Of a stretch of 37,526 bases of DNA, positions 18,799-28,223 are shown one piece after another. Position numbers and translations under genes: made by a program. Each line of letters opens with the position of its first letter. The first letter of the stretch is position 1. Below the pieces are notes generated by a model, which searched no databases, was not told the DNA's origin, and saw only the letters and a list, made by a program, of their open reading frames with translations. Source of the DNA: Bacteroidales bacterium (lineage in GTDB: Bacteria; Bacteroidota; Bacteroidia; Bacteroidales; UBA7960); the NCBI GenBank assembly GCA_007128045.1, contig SKYG01000012.1, forward strand, positions 1 to 37,526, read 5' to 3'.

Positions 18799-19386
18799 AT
18801 GAAAACAATTATTCAGATTGTGATGGTTATTATTATCGTAGTGCTGGTATATCTGATATATGACAGTATCATGGAGCCTGTACGTTTTAATCAGGAAGTT
18901 GCCCGCAGAGAAGCATTAATCATTCAACGACTTAAAGATATACGGGCTGCGCAGATTGCACACAGATCCAGATACCAGAGTTTTCTTGGAGACCTGGATT
19001 CGCTGGTATTGTTTGTAAAAAATGATTCATTACCGATCATTATGGCTATTGGTTCTGTGCCTGATTCATTGACTGAGTCTGAAGCCGTCCGTTTAGGAAT
19101 TGTTCAAAGGGATACAATTTGGAAACCAGCAGTTGACAGCCTCTTCAGACGAACCAGATATCCTGTTGATTCATTACCTTATGTGCCCAGGAGCGACGGT
19201 AAGAGGTTTACAATGGAAGCCGGACAGATCGAACGGGGCCTTGTTAAGCTCCCCGTTTTTGAAGCTTTTACAATGCCGGAAGATTATTTGGGTGATATGG
19301 ATAACTGGAGAACATATTACACCCGTACCGCAGGGTTAAAAGTTGGCTCTATGGTCGAATCTTCTATAGACGGGAACTGGGAATAG
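18799..19386 (+). CDS. Small single-TM protein of unknown function with pseudopilin-like layout
   Basis: I prefer the start MKTIIQIVMVIIIVVLVYLIYD over the ORF-track start at 18724, because a candidate -7 box at 18762-18769 lies inside the longer ORF. The hydrophobic N-helix is followed by RLKDIRAAQIAHRSRYQSFLGDLDSL. Confidence 0.7.
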   Translation: MKTIIQIVMVIIIVVLVYLIYDSIMEPVRFNQEVARREALIIQRLKDIRAAQIAHRSRYQSFLGDLDSLVLFVKNDSLPIIMAIGSVPDSLTESEAVRLGIVQRDTIWKPAVDSLFRRTRYPVDSLPYVPRSDGKRFTMEAGQIERGLVKLPVFEAFTMPEDYLGDMDNWRTYYTRTAGLKVGSMVESSIDGNWE

Positions 19387-19404
19387 ACATAAACTATACA
19401 TATC

Positions 19405-20271
19405 ATGTCTGGCCCATTAAGAAAAATAATCTCAGTTGTTGATAAGGATTTTCTGCCGGGCGCATCCGATAAGAGCATTTTATCCATCGAGTTTCAACCC
19501 GATGGATTTTCTTTTTCAATACTTGATACATTAAAGGCAAAGTACCAATTACTTGAAGTCTTTCAATCTGAGGATATGGATGGCTTCTTTGGTGATCCTG
19601 TAGAATTGCTGAAGTCAGTAATTCATCAAAGCCCATACCTGCAGAATGCCTATAAAGAAGTTATCTTGAATTATTATTCCCGTCATTTGTTGCTACACCC
19701 TGAGGAGGGATTCAAACGCGAAGATCAGATAACTTTGTATTCCTCCTTCCGAAAAATACCGCAAAAATACAAGCTCAGGATTGACAAACTCAGTAATTTA
19801 GGCGGTTATGGCCTTTATATCGTTCATGAAGAACTTTTAAAACTGTTGGATGTGAGCTTCCCTGGCCATACATTGATGCACACTGGAAGCGCCTTTATAG
19901 AAAATTACCTGGGATCAATTATGCCCGGCAACTTCAAGCCCGATATCATTCTGCATGTCAGACATACTAATTTTGAGCTGCTATTGATGGAGGATGGAGG
20001 ACTTTCTTTTTACAGGCTATTTCCATACCAAAGCTTTGAAGATATACTTTTCTACTTGTTCTTAGTCTTACAAAATCAGAACAAAAAGGCTCAGGATATG
20101 GATATTATGGTTGTTGGTGAGATACATCCCAATTCAATAAATTTCAAACAACTGGTATCGTATTTTAACCAGGCCGGTTTAGCCGAAAGAGGCCATCGCT
20201 ATCAGTACGCCCCAGGTTTTGAAAGTATTCCAGGACATTTTTACTATAATGTGTTAAATCATTTACTTTGA
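19405..20271 (+). CDS. DUF3822 family protein
   Basis: 288 aa; sequence character (KSILSIEFQPDGFSFSILDT...GHTLMHTGSAFIENYL) and position next to rsmD-coaD are typical of Bacteroidetes DUF3822. Confidence 0.75.
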   Translation: MSGPLRKIISVVDKDFLPGASDKSILSIEFQPDGFSFSILDTLKAKYQLLEVFQSEDMDGFFGDPVELLKSVIHQSPYLQNAYKEVILNYYSRHLLLHPEEGFKREDQITLYSSFRKIPQKYKLRIDKLSNLGGYGLYIVHEELLKLLDVSFPGHTLMHTGSAFIENYLGSIMPGNFKPDIILHVRHTNFELLLMEDGGLSFYRLFPYQSFEDILFYLFLVLQNQNKKAQDMDIMVVGEIHPNSINFKQLVSYFNQAGLAERGHRYQYAPGFESIPGHFYYNVLNHLL

Positions 20272-20807
20272 GAATTATAGGCGGTTCAAATAAAAGACGG
20301 ATCATCAAAGTTCCTTCCGGCTTGCCGGTAAGGCCTACTACAGATCTGGCAAAAGAAGCTCTTTTTAATATTCTTAATAATCATTTCGATTTTGAAGCAA
20401 TCAGGGTACTTGATCTATTCTCCGGCACAGGAAATATTGCTTTTGAGTTTGCTTCCAGAGGTGCACTGGAAGTCATTGCAGTAGAAAACAATAGCCGGTG
20501 TGTTACACATCTCCATAACACAATCAAAAGCCTACAGTTCGGGCAAATGGTTGCTGTTAAGGCAGATGCCCTTCGTTTTATCACCAGCTGCAGAAGTAAT
20601 TTTGACATTGTATTTGCAGACCCCCCATATGAAATACCTGACATTGTATCCATTCCTGACCTTGTTTTTAAACACAATTTGCTGGATTCCAACGGATGGC
20701 TTGTGTTGGAACATGCTTCGCATACTCATTTCGATAATCATCCGAATTTTACCGGTAAAAGAAAATATGGCAGGGTGCATTTTAGTTTTTTCTCCGGTCA
20801 ACCATAA
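20268..20807 (+). CDS. rsmD: 16S rRNA (guanine(966)-N(2))-methyltransferase, TTG start
   Basis: 179 aa; MRIIGGSNKRR, RPTTDLAKEALFNIL, VLDLFSGTGNIAFE and the DPPY motif (DIVFADPPYE). Confidence 0.93.
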   Translation: MRIIGGSNKRRIIKVPSGLPVRPTTDLAKEALFNILNNHFDFEAIRVLDLFSGTGNIAFEFASRGALEVIAVENNSRCVTHLHNTIKSLQFGQMVAVKADALRFITSCRSNFDIVFADPPYEIPDIVSIPDLVFKHNLLDSNGWLVLEHASHTHFDNHPNFTGKRKYGRVHFSFFSGQP

Positions 20808-20839
20808 CTTCTCATAGTATATTGTTGCCCTGTTCTGGT

Positions 20840-20847
20840 TATATTTG
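20840..20847 (+). promoter_or_regulatory. Candidate -7 box TATATTTG upstream of coaD
   Basis: Matches TAnnTTTG, 21 bp upstream of the ATG. Confidence 0.35.
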
Positions 20848-20868
20848 TGATCATAAAGAATTGTCACT

Positions 20869-21330
20869 ATGAATAAAGTAGCGCTTTTCCCCGGCTCATT
20901 TGACCCTATTACCAAAGGCCATGAGTCTATTATCTTGAGAGCAATCCCATTGTTTGACCGCATTATTGTGGCCATCGGAGTAAATGTGGAAAAAAATTAT
21001 TTTTTCCCGCTTGAGAAACGAATGAACTGGATACGCAAGGTCTTTAAAGAATATCCTTCAATAGAAGTGATTACTTATGAGGGTCTTACCGTTGATCTTT
21101 GTAAGAGTTTGGACGTGAGATATATACTGCGCGGACTAAGGACATCTGCCGACTTTGAATTTGAAAGGAGTATCGGGCAAATGAATAAGATGATGCTGCC
21201 CGGCCTGGAAACCGTATTTTTATTAACAACACCAGAACATACCGCACTAAATTCTTCTATTGTCAGGGATATTATCAGGAATGGGGGCGATGCCAGCCAA
21301 TTTGTACCAGATCAGGTAGATTTGATATAG
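20869..21330 (+). CDS. coaD: Pantetheine-phosphate adenylyltransferase
   Basis: 153 aa; ALFPGSFDPITKGHESII, YILRGLRTSADFEFE, NSSIVRDI. Confidence 0.96.
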   Translation: MNKVALFPGSFDPITKGHESIILRAIPLFDRIIVAIGVNVEKNYFFPLEKRMNWIRKVFKEYPSIEVITYEGLTVDLCKSLDVRYILRGLRTSADFEFERSIGQMNKMMLPGLETVFLLTTPEHTALNSSIVRDIIRNGGDASQFVPDQVDLI

Positions 21331-21944
21331 TAAATAGTAAGTAGTTTAGCAATAGACCTGTAGGCCCCTTTAAGCTTCTTATGGATATCTTTTCTTGGCA
21401 CCCATTCCGCTTTGGTAATATTCTCAGATGTTTGTGGTTGAAGATGCTGCCAGGTTTCAGCCTGCATCAAATACCAGTGTGTTTTTTTTAGTATCCAGCT
21501 ATTGCTACTGTCTTGATAAACATGGTAGGTAGGTGGTAATGTATTTGTGATTATCAAACCACCGATACCGCATTCTTCCTCTACCTCCCTGATCGCGGTA
21601 TCTTGTGTCGTCTCACCTGCATCTACTTTGCCTTTTGGCAAGTCCCATTTACCCAGACGGAATATCATCAACAAATCTCCATTAGGGTTCTCTACCACGC
21701 CTCCTGCTGCTTCAATAATTGTAAAATTCTGAGATAGGTCGAGAAAGCGTTTCTCAGGTTCATCGGTAACATAAACAAGGTCAGATAAGTCAGGTATCTG
21801 ACTCCAGGATAAGAAAGATTGCCAGACATCGTCTTTACAGTCAAATGACCTGATTATATCCCTATTGCATAGCGTATCATCGTGGCTTTGTATATAAAAG
21901 GCGCGGGGTTCTAAAAAGATGATTATCATCATTACTTCAATCAA
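21312..21944 (-). CDS. NUDIX hydrolase
   Basis: Nudix box GKVDAGETTQDTAIREVEEECGI. Confidence 0.9.
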   Translation of the reverse strand: MIEVMMIIIFLEPRAFYIQSHDDTLCNRDIIRSFDCKDDVWQSFLSWSQIPDLSDLVYVTDEPEKRFLDLSQNFTIIEAAGGVVENPNGDLLMIFRLGKWDLPKGKVDAGETTQDTAIREVEEECGIGGLIITNTLPPTYHVYQDSSNSWILKKTHWYLMQAETWQHLQPQTSENITKAEWVPRKDIHKKLKGAYRSIAKLLTIYYIKST

Positions 21945-21961
21945 ATGTTAAAAAAAACAAG

Positions 21962-21969
21962 TAGTTTTG
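21962..21969 (+). promoter_or_regulatory. Candidate -7 box TAGTTTTG upstream of pyrE
   Basis: Matches TAnnTTTG, 22 bp upstream of the ATG. Confidence 0.4.
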
Positions 21970-21991
21970 CCGAAACCAATTATTTGTTTTT

Positions 21992-22642
21992 ATGAACGAC
22001 GAGAAGTCTACAGCGTTAACAATAGCATCAGCTTTGCTGCAAATTAACGCAATTAAATTGAATGTAAAAAATCCATATACCTGGGTTTCCGGTATCAAAT
22101 CTCCTATATACTGTGATAACAGAAGAACGCTGTCATATCCTGATATACGAAATATGATTGCCGATGGTATTGTAACATGTATAAGACGAGAATTTCCTGA
22201 TTGCGATGTGATTGCAGGCGTTGCCACAGGGGCAATAGCCCATGGGATGCTTGTGGCTGACAGAATGAATAAACCCTTTATCTACGTTCGTAGCTCCGCC
22301 AAAGAACATGGGCTTGCAAACAGGATCGAGGGGAACATAAGCCCGGGTTCTGCTGTTGTAGTCGTTGAAGACCTCGTTTCAACCGGTAAGAGCAGCCTGA
22401 ATGCCGTGAAAGCTTTAAAGCAGGCTGGTTGTAATGTGTTGGGTATGGTAGCCATCTTTTCGTATGAGATGCCGGAAGCGAATGACGGTATGAAACAAGA
22501 AAATTGTCCTTTGTATACACTAAGCAACTTTTCTGCTTTAATCAGACAGGCACAGGATGAGAAAATTATAGCTTCAGATGAGGTTGAAGTATTGTCGGCG
22601 TGGAGAAAAAATCCAGAAAAATATTATTATGACAAGATTTGA
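21992..22642 (+). CDS. pyrE: Orotate phosphoribosyltransferase
   Basis: 216 aa; SGIKSPIYCDNRRTLSYP, GVATGAIAHG, and PRPP loop VVVVEDLVSTGKSSLN. Confidence 0.95.
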   Translation: MNDEKSTALTIASALLQINAIKLNVKNPYTWVSGIKSPIYCDNRRTLSYPDIRNMIADGIVTCIRREFPDCDVIAGVATGAIAHGMLVADRMNKPFIYVRSSAKEHGLANRIEGNISPGSAVVVVEDLVSTGKSSLNAVKALKQAGCNVLGMVAIFSYEMPEANDGMKQENCPLYTLSNFSALIRQAQDEKIIASDEVEVLSAWRKNPEKYYYDKI

Positions 22643-23027
22643 GAGTGAATCAGTAGTTTTGAATACACCGTGTGAAGAAGTATTTTCTTTTTTAAGTGAC
22701 TTCAGGAAAATAAAGCAGGTGATGCCTGAACAAATTATCAACTGGAAAGCTGAAGAAGATAGTTGTAGTTTTACCATACAGGGCGTAGCGGATTTGTCGA
22801 TGCGCCTGGCATCTATGTCGCATTGCAGAAATATTCATATCGTATCTGAAGGCAACAATCCTATTGAGTATTCTATGGATTATTTCTTTATAAAAAAAGG
22901 GGACTCTCAATGTGAAGTCACGGTATTGCTTGATGCGGAATTGAATGCCTTATTGAAGATGATGGCATCCAGGCCATTACAAAATCTTGTTGATATGATA
23001 GCAGGCAAACTGAAGGAAATGTATTAA
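22629..23027 (+). CDS. SRPBCC (START-like) family protein
   Basis: Preferred start MTRFESESVVLNTPCEEVFSFLSDFRKIKQVMPEQI, overlapping the pyrE 3' end by 14 bp; SRPBCC-like fold signature. Confidence 0.68.
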   Translation: MTRFESESVVLNTPCEEVFSFLSDFRKIKQVMPEQIINWKAEEDSCSFTIQGVADLSMRLASMSHCRNIHIVSEGNNPIEYSMDYFFIKKGDSQCEVTVLLDAELNALLKMMASRPLQNLVDMIAGKLKEMY

Positions 23028-23084
23028 TGCATCTTGAATAGAGTTTGTCCATAAAGTCGGGTGTCTGGATCAAAATGTTCGAGA

Positions 23085-23831
23085 TCAAAGCAACAACCTG
23101 ACTTCTTTATGGTCGTATTCTTTTAAGACTCCATTCACCTTAAGGATGAGTTTGCCATAATGGGTAACGCCAAAAATTTCAGCGCTGAAAGTTTCCTGAC
23201 CACTAACGAACTGGAGTTGCTTCCTGTATCCCCACAATAGATGAATGTATTGATGACCAATTAATTCCAGCAATCCGTTTTTCAAATTGCTTATCCATAT
23301 CCCAACAAAATGACAAATGTTGTACAGACAGTCATCCAGCTCAAGTTTGTGGCCTGTTAGTTGAGCCAGAGAAATGGGATTGGGCGCATCAGAAGCAAAT
23401 GACAATTGGTTCACATTTACCCCTATGCCAACTACAGATACATCAAATACTGATCCTACGATACTATTTTCTATCAAGATACCCGCTGCTTTCTTTTTAT
23501 TTATGTAAATGTCGTTAGGCCATTTAATCTGTACCTGGTTGTTGGGGCACAGATATGATATTGCCTTACATAATGCAATTGATACGGCCTGACTGAGGTA
23601 AAACTGATTCGACACATCCAGGTATGTTGGTCTTAACACAATCGATATGTTCAGGTTGCTGTTCGCTTCGCTCTCCCAGGAGGTGCCCCCCTGGCCTTTG
23701 CCTGCTGTTTGAAAATCAGCCCTGATGATAGTCCCTTCGTCTAATGACGTGCTGTTTAGTACCCTCCACGCTTCATTGTTGGTAGAATCGACACGAGAGT
23801 ACATGATGACCTTATTTCCGATAGTATTCAT
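23085..23831 (-). CDS. birA: Biotin--[acetyl-CoA-carboxylase] ligase
   Basis: 248 aa; VDSTNNEAWRVL, ADFQTAGKGQGGTSWESEANSNLNISIVLRP, KWPNDIYINKKKAAGILIE. Confidence 0.94.
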   Translation of the reverse strand: MNTIGNKVIMYSRVDSTNNEAWRVLNSTSLDEGTIIRADFQTAGKGQGGTSWESEANSNLNISIVLRPTYLDVSNQFYLSQAVSIALCKAISYLCPNNQVQIKWPNDIYINKKKAAGILIENSIVGSVFDVSVVGIGVNVNQLSFASDAPNPISLAQLTGHKLELDDCLYNICHFVGIWISNLKNGLLELIGHQYIHLLWGYRKQLQFVSGQETFSAEIFGVTHYGKLILKVNGVLKEYDHKEVRLLL

Positions 23832-23903
23832 ACTGGTTAAAAGTAAATAAAAGATTTATATTTATTAACCTTTTAGATAGAACATTATGTGCCCAAAAAT
23901 CGT

Positions 23904-23911
23904 TAATTTTG
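23904..23911 (+). promoter_or_regulatory. Candidate -7 box TAATTTTG upstream of rsfS
   Basis: Matches TAnnTTTG, 21 bp upstream of the ATG. Confidence 0.4.
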
Positions 23912-23932
23912 CACAACTCTAAACAGCGATGA

Positions 23933-24301
23933 ATGATAAAACACAAATCCACAGATCCGGTTGATTTACTGCTTGAAGCTATAGTGGAAGGAATCCGGGA
24001 AAAGAAAGGTATTGATATAGTCGGTCTAAATCTGGCCGAAATACATTCAACGGTTTGTGATTACTTCATTGTATGTCATGGAACTTCCCGAACACATGCC
24101 AATGCTATCGCTGAATCAGTTGAAGAGATAGTAAAGGCAAGTATTGGCGTAAAACCCAGTCGCCGGGAGGGCATCACCAACGCCGAGTGGATACTGCTGG
24201 ATTACTTGGATGTTGTTGTGCATATCTTCCAGGAACCTGTACGTAACTACTATCAGATTGAACAATTATGGGCTGATGCTCCTTTAGTAAATTACTCATG
24301 A
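23933..24301 (+). CDS. rsfS: Ribosome silencing factor
   Basis: 122 aa; VCDYFIVCHGTSRTHANAIAESVEE, EGITNAEWILLDYLDVVVHIFQEPVRNYYQIEQLW. Confidence 0.95.
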   Translation: MIKHKSTDPVDLLLEAIVEGIREKKGIDIVGLNLAEIHSTVCDYFIVCHGTSRTHANAIAESVEEIVKASIGVKPSRREGITNAEWILLDYLDVVVHIFQEPVRNYYQIEQLWADAPLVNYS

Positions 24302-24370
24302 CAGATTACGGGCACTGTAATTCCGTAGTTAAGTTACTTACTTTGATTACTTACAACTGACAAACAGCAT

Positions 24371-26530
24371 ATGGCGAATACAAACAAAGAACATAATCCG
24401 GCTCCTGGCGCGAATGGAGAAAAAGGCAACCCTGGAGCTGGTGGCAAATCACCAAATAAAAAACCCGGTTTTAACTTTTACTGGGTTTATGCCATTCTGG
24501 CCATTGTATTTATTGGCTTGCAGCTTTTTAATTGGGGTGGCTCAGCTGTTGAAATTTCTCAGATGCGTTTTGAGAATGAGATGCTATTTGTCGGCGAGCA
24601 TGAGCAGAATGACATTGAAAAGCTCAAAATTATCAATCAGGAGATAGTGGAGGTGTTCATTAAACCCGATCGCCTGTCTAAAGAGAAATATGAAGACGCC
24701 ACCGTACATACCGGTTTAAGAGAGGCCACAACCCCACATTACGTGTTTCAGATTGCCTCCGTTGAAAATTTTGAGAATCTGGTACGTGAGGCTCAAAAAG
24801 ACAGACCTCGCGAAGAACGTTTCCCTGTATATCCTGAGACCCGTAAGAACTGGGGTGGAGACATCCTGAGCTGGTTATTGCCTATCGGGTTGCTGATTGC
24901 CTTTTGGATATTCATCATGCGTCGGATGGCTGGTGGAGGGCCTGGCGGGCAACTCTTCAACATTGGAAAAGCCAAGGCAACCCTGTTTGATAAAGACCTC
25001 CATGTGAACATCACATTTAAAGATGTTGCCGGCCTTGATGAAGCGAAGATTGAGCTCATGGAGATCGTTGACTTTCTGAAAAACCCCAAGAAATATACTG
25101 ACCTGGGCGGGCAAATACCAAAAGGGGCATTGCTCGTAGGCCCTCCGGGCACTGGAAAAACATTGCTGGCAAAAGCTGTTGCCGGTCAGGCACAGGTACC
25201 TTTTTTCTCATTGAGTGGCTCAGACTTTGTTGAGATGTTCGTGGGTGTTGGTGCATCCAGGGTACGTGACTTGTTTAAACAGGCCAAAGAGAAAGCTCCC
25301 TGTATCATCTTTATTGATGAGATTGATGCCATAGGCCGGGCTCGTGGTAAGAACCCGGTTACCGGAGCAAATGATGAAAGGGAAAATACATTGAACCAGC
25401 TGCTTACAGAGATGGATGGTTTTGGTACAAATGTAGGCGTAATCATTCTGGCAGCAACAAACCGTGCGGATATCTTAGACAGAGCGTTACTCAGGGCAGG
25501 ACGGTTTGACCGGCAGATTCAGGTGGAGATGCCAGACCTCGAAGAACGAAAAGCAATTTTTAAGGTTCATATGAAACCGCTAAAGCTGTCAGAAGAGGTA
25601 AGCTCTGACTTTCTCGCCAAACAAACACCTGGATTTTCAGGCGCTGATATTGCCAATGTGTGTAATGAAGCTGCTCTGATCGCTGCCAGAAAAAACAAGA
25701 AAATTATTGAACGCCAGGATTTTCTGGATGCAGTTGATCGCATTATTGGTGGACTGGAAAAAAGAAACAAAATTATTTCCCCTTTTGAGAAGAAGGTAAT
25801 TGCATACCATGAAGCTGGTCATGCTGCCATAAGCTGGCTCCTCGAACATGCACACCCATTGGTTAAAGTCACTATTGTGCCCCGGGGAAAAGCGCTTGGA
25901 GCAGCCTGGTATCTGCCCGAAGAACGACAAATCTCTACATTCGAGCAGATGTTCGATGAGATAACTGCCACATTGGGTGGCAGAGCCTCAGAAGACCTTA
26001 TTTTTGGCAAGGTTTCTACCGGGGCACTTAACGACCTGGAAAAGATTACCAAACAGGCATATGCTATGGTTGTTTATTTTGGACTGAATGCCAAAATTGG
26101 TAATGTAAGCTATTACGACTCCAGTGGTCAGAACGAATATGGTTTTACCAAACCGTATTCTGAAAATACCGCACAGACTATTGATGAAGAAGTCAGAGAA
26201 TTGATTGAAAAGGGCTATCTAAGGGCAAAGCAGATTTTGAAAGACAATCAGGAGAAGCTAGAGGCTTTAGCGACCTTGCTGCTTGAGAAAGAGGTGCTGT
26301 TCAGGGAAGACCTGGAGGCGATATTTGGTAAACGCCCTTATGATAAAGATGAGGATAACCTTCCGATGTCTAATACTGAAATACCTCCGGTAAATGTTGG
26401 TTTAAACAATGAAAATGAACAGCAACAGCAACAGGAACATGTAGATACCGATGCAAGTCATCATCCAGGAGAAGAACCAGATAACTCTTTAACTCCTAAG
26501 AATAGAACAGGAGAAGAACCGGTATCTTAA
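24371..26530 (+). CDS. ftsH: ATP-dependent zinc metalloprotease FtsH
   Basis: 719 aa; Walker A GPPGTGKT, SRH region, and zinc site HEAGH (YHEAGHAAISWLL); low-complexity termini. Confidence 0.97.
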   Translation: MANTNKEHNPAPGANGEKGNPGAGGKSPNKKPGFNFYWVYAILAIVFIGLQLFNWGGSAVEISQMRFENEMLFVGEHEQNDIEKLKIINQEIVEVFIKPDRLSKEKYEDATVHTGLREATTPHYVFQIASVENFENLVREAQKDRPREERFPVYPETRKNWGGDILSWLLPIGLLIAFWIFIMRRMAGGGPGGQLFNIGKAKATLFDKDLHVNITFKDVAGLDEAKIELMEIVDFLKNPKKYTDLGGQIPKGALLVGPPGTGKTLLAKAVAGQAQVPFFSLSGSDFVEMFVGVGASRVRDLFKQAKEKAPCIIFIDEIDAIGRARGKNPVTGANDERENTLNQLLTEMDGFGTNVGVIILAATNRADILDRALLRAGRFDRQIQVEMPDLEERKAIFKVHMKPLKLSEEVSSDFLAKQTPGFSGADIANVCNEAALIAARKNKKIIERQDFLDAVDRIIGGLEKRNKIISPFEKKVIAYHEAGHAAISWLLEHAHPLVKVTIVPRGKALGAAWYLPEERQISTFEQMFDEITATLGGRASEDLIFGKVSTGALNDLEKITKQAYAMVVYFGLNAKIGNVSYYDSSGQNEYGFTKPYSENTAQTIDEEVRELIEKGYLRAKQILKDNQEKLEALATLLLEKEVLFREDLEAIFGKRPYDKDEDNLPMSNTEIPPVNVGLNNENEQQQQQEHVDTDASHHPGEEPDNSLTPKNRTGEEPVS

Positions 26531-26539
26531 ATATATCAG

Positions 26540-27190
26540 GTGATGAAGGAGTCAACCCAAAAGGAAAAAGTCCTGAAAAACGTAAGGGATGCCTTGGTAA
26601 ATGCCATGGATGTGCCTTTCAAAGATGTTGATATGGACAAGGAAGTTTACTTTCAACCGGCACCAGATTCACTTGACATTGTATTTGCAGAAGAATTTTC
26701 AAAGTCTAATGGCAAGTTTATATATTGTGCCAATACTGATGAGCTGGTCAATGCTTTGATAGGCTTGTTGCGTGAGAGAAGTATTAAAAGCTTGTTTTGT
26801 GCCGATGATTTTTTCGATGGATTGTTGGAAGAGTATGGCATCACATGTTATTATAATACAGATGATATCGCTCGGTGTGAAGCCTCAATCACTACGTGCG
26901 AGGTACTGTTAAGCAGGCTCGGCTCGATCATGGTAAGCAGCAAGCATGGCAATGGCCGCCAGGGCGCTATCTTTCCTCCTGTGCATATTGTAGTGGCCTC
27001 AACCAGGCAGCTTGTAAAAGATATCAACGAAGCATTTCAATTTTTGTATAAAAGATATGGCTCCTCCTGGCCTTCTATGATAAGCCTAATTACAGGGCCG
27101 AGTCGTACTGCAGAGATTGAGGGCACACTGGTTCATGGCGCACATGGTCCTAAAGATATATTTCTTTTTCTGCTTGATGCGGATGGCTAA
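26540..27190 (+). CDS. LUD-domain (LutC/YkgG-like) protein
   Basis: 216 aa; CEVLLSRLGSIMVSS...HIVVASTRQLVKDINEAFQ...MISLITGPSRTAEIEGTLVHGAHGPKDIFLFLL matches the LUD C-terminal signature. Confidence 0.8.
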   Translation: MMKESTQKEKVLKNVRDALVNAMDVPFKDVDMDKEVYFQPAPDSLDIVFAEEFSKSNGKFIYCANTDELVNALIGLLRERSIKSLFCADDFFDGLLEEYGITCYYNTDDIARCEASITTCEVLLSRLGSIMVSSKHGNGRQGAIFPPVHIVVASTRQLVKDINEAFQFLYKRYGSSWPSMISLITGPSRTAEIEGTLVHGAHGPKDIFLFLLDADG

Positions 27191-27195
27191 TACAA

Positions 27196-27408
27196 ATGAA
27201 GATGGATGATAAAGACTGGCAAAAAATATACAGCTCAGCCTATGAGCATAAAGTGGAAATTGTTAAAGCAGTGCTTGAGGATATGGGTATACATAGCGTA
27301 ATCATCAATAAAAAAGACTCAGCCTACTTATTTGGTGAACTGGAACTCTACGTGCAAGCTGATTATGTGATTCGCGCCAAAGCCATTATAAATAAAGAAA
27401 CGCTTTGA
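27196..27408 (+). CDS. DUF2007-like putative signal-transducing protein
   Basis: 70 aa; WQKIYSSAYEHKVEIVKAVLEDMGIHSVIINKKDSAY...ELYVQADYVIRAKAII. Confidence 0.72.
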   Translation: MKMDDKDWQKIYSSAYEHKVEIVKAVLEDMGIHSVIINKKDSAYLFGELELYVQADYVIRAKAIINKETL

Positions 27409-28223
27409 ATAATCTGGTAAAACGCACCATTACAGGTATCGTATTCGTACTATTGATAGTTGGCTCTATAATTGCTGACCGTCATCTGTTCTCATTGCTG
27501 TTTGTATTCATTACAGCCATGGGTTTATGGGAATTTTATACCCTCGTAGAAAAGGCCGGTATCTCACCCAATAAGTTTGCAGGGCTTATGGCCGGTATAT
27601 TCCTTTTTGCCTCCAATGCTATGATAGCTTTGAATATTGCGCCCAGGGAGATTCAAATGGGTAACTTTGTCCTGATATTTCTGATTTTCCTGTTCGAGCT
27701 GTATAGAAAACTCCCCAACCCGTTTACCAACATTGCATTTACATTATTCGGCATATTATATGTCGCCGTACCCTTCTCACTGTTAAACTTTTTCCCCAAT
27801 CCTGTGTTCCTCCCGGGTGTTTACAATCATAAGTTGTTGCTCGGGTTCTTTTTCCTGATATGGATCAACGAAACCGGAGCTTTTCTTGTAGGTACTGCTA
27901 TAGGGCGAAGAAGGTTGTTTGAACGTGTGTCTCCAAAAAAAACGTGGGAAGGATTCTTTGGCGGAGGCGTTCTTTCTATCATCACCGCGGTGATCCTGGC
28001 AAGATTCTACACCCAGATCATGACTGTAGATTGGGTGATCATAGCTGTTATTGTGGTGATTTGCAGTACCTATGGTGACTTGTTTGAATCTATGTTCAAG
28101 AGAAGTATAAATGCCAAGGACAGTGGAACAATTCTGCCAGGACATGGTGGAATTCTCGATCGTTTCGATGGGGTGATCATGGCTGCGCCCTTTGTTTTCG
28201 TATATCTTACATTATTCTATTGA
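27405..28223 (+). CDS. cdsA: Phosphatidate cytidylyltransferase, TTG start
   Basis: 272 aa polytopic; SPKKTWEGFFGGGVLS and the terminal signature YGDLFESMFKRSINAKDSGTILPGHGGILDRFDG. Confidence 0.95.
   Translation: MNNLVKRTITGIVFVLLIVGSIIADRHLFSLLFVFITAMGLWEFYTLVEKAGISPNKFAGLMAGIFLFASNAMIALNIAPREIQMGNFVLIFLIFLFELYRKLPNPFTNIAFTLFGILYVAVPFSLLNFFPNPVFLPGVYNHKLLLGFFFLIWINETGAFLVGTAIGRRRLFERVSPKKTWEGFFGGGVLSIITAVILARFYTQIMTVDWVIIAVIVVICSTYGDLFESMFKRSINAKDSGTILPGHGGILDRFDGVIMAAPFVFVYLTLFY

Noticed and set aside
22578-22628. Longer start for the SRPBCC ORF inside pyrE
   Set aside because: It would overlap pyrE by 65 bp; the ATG at 22629 gives the normal domain start.
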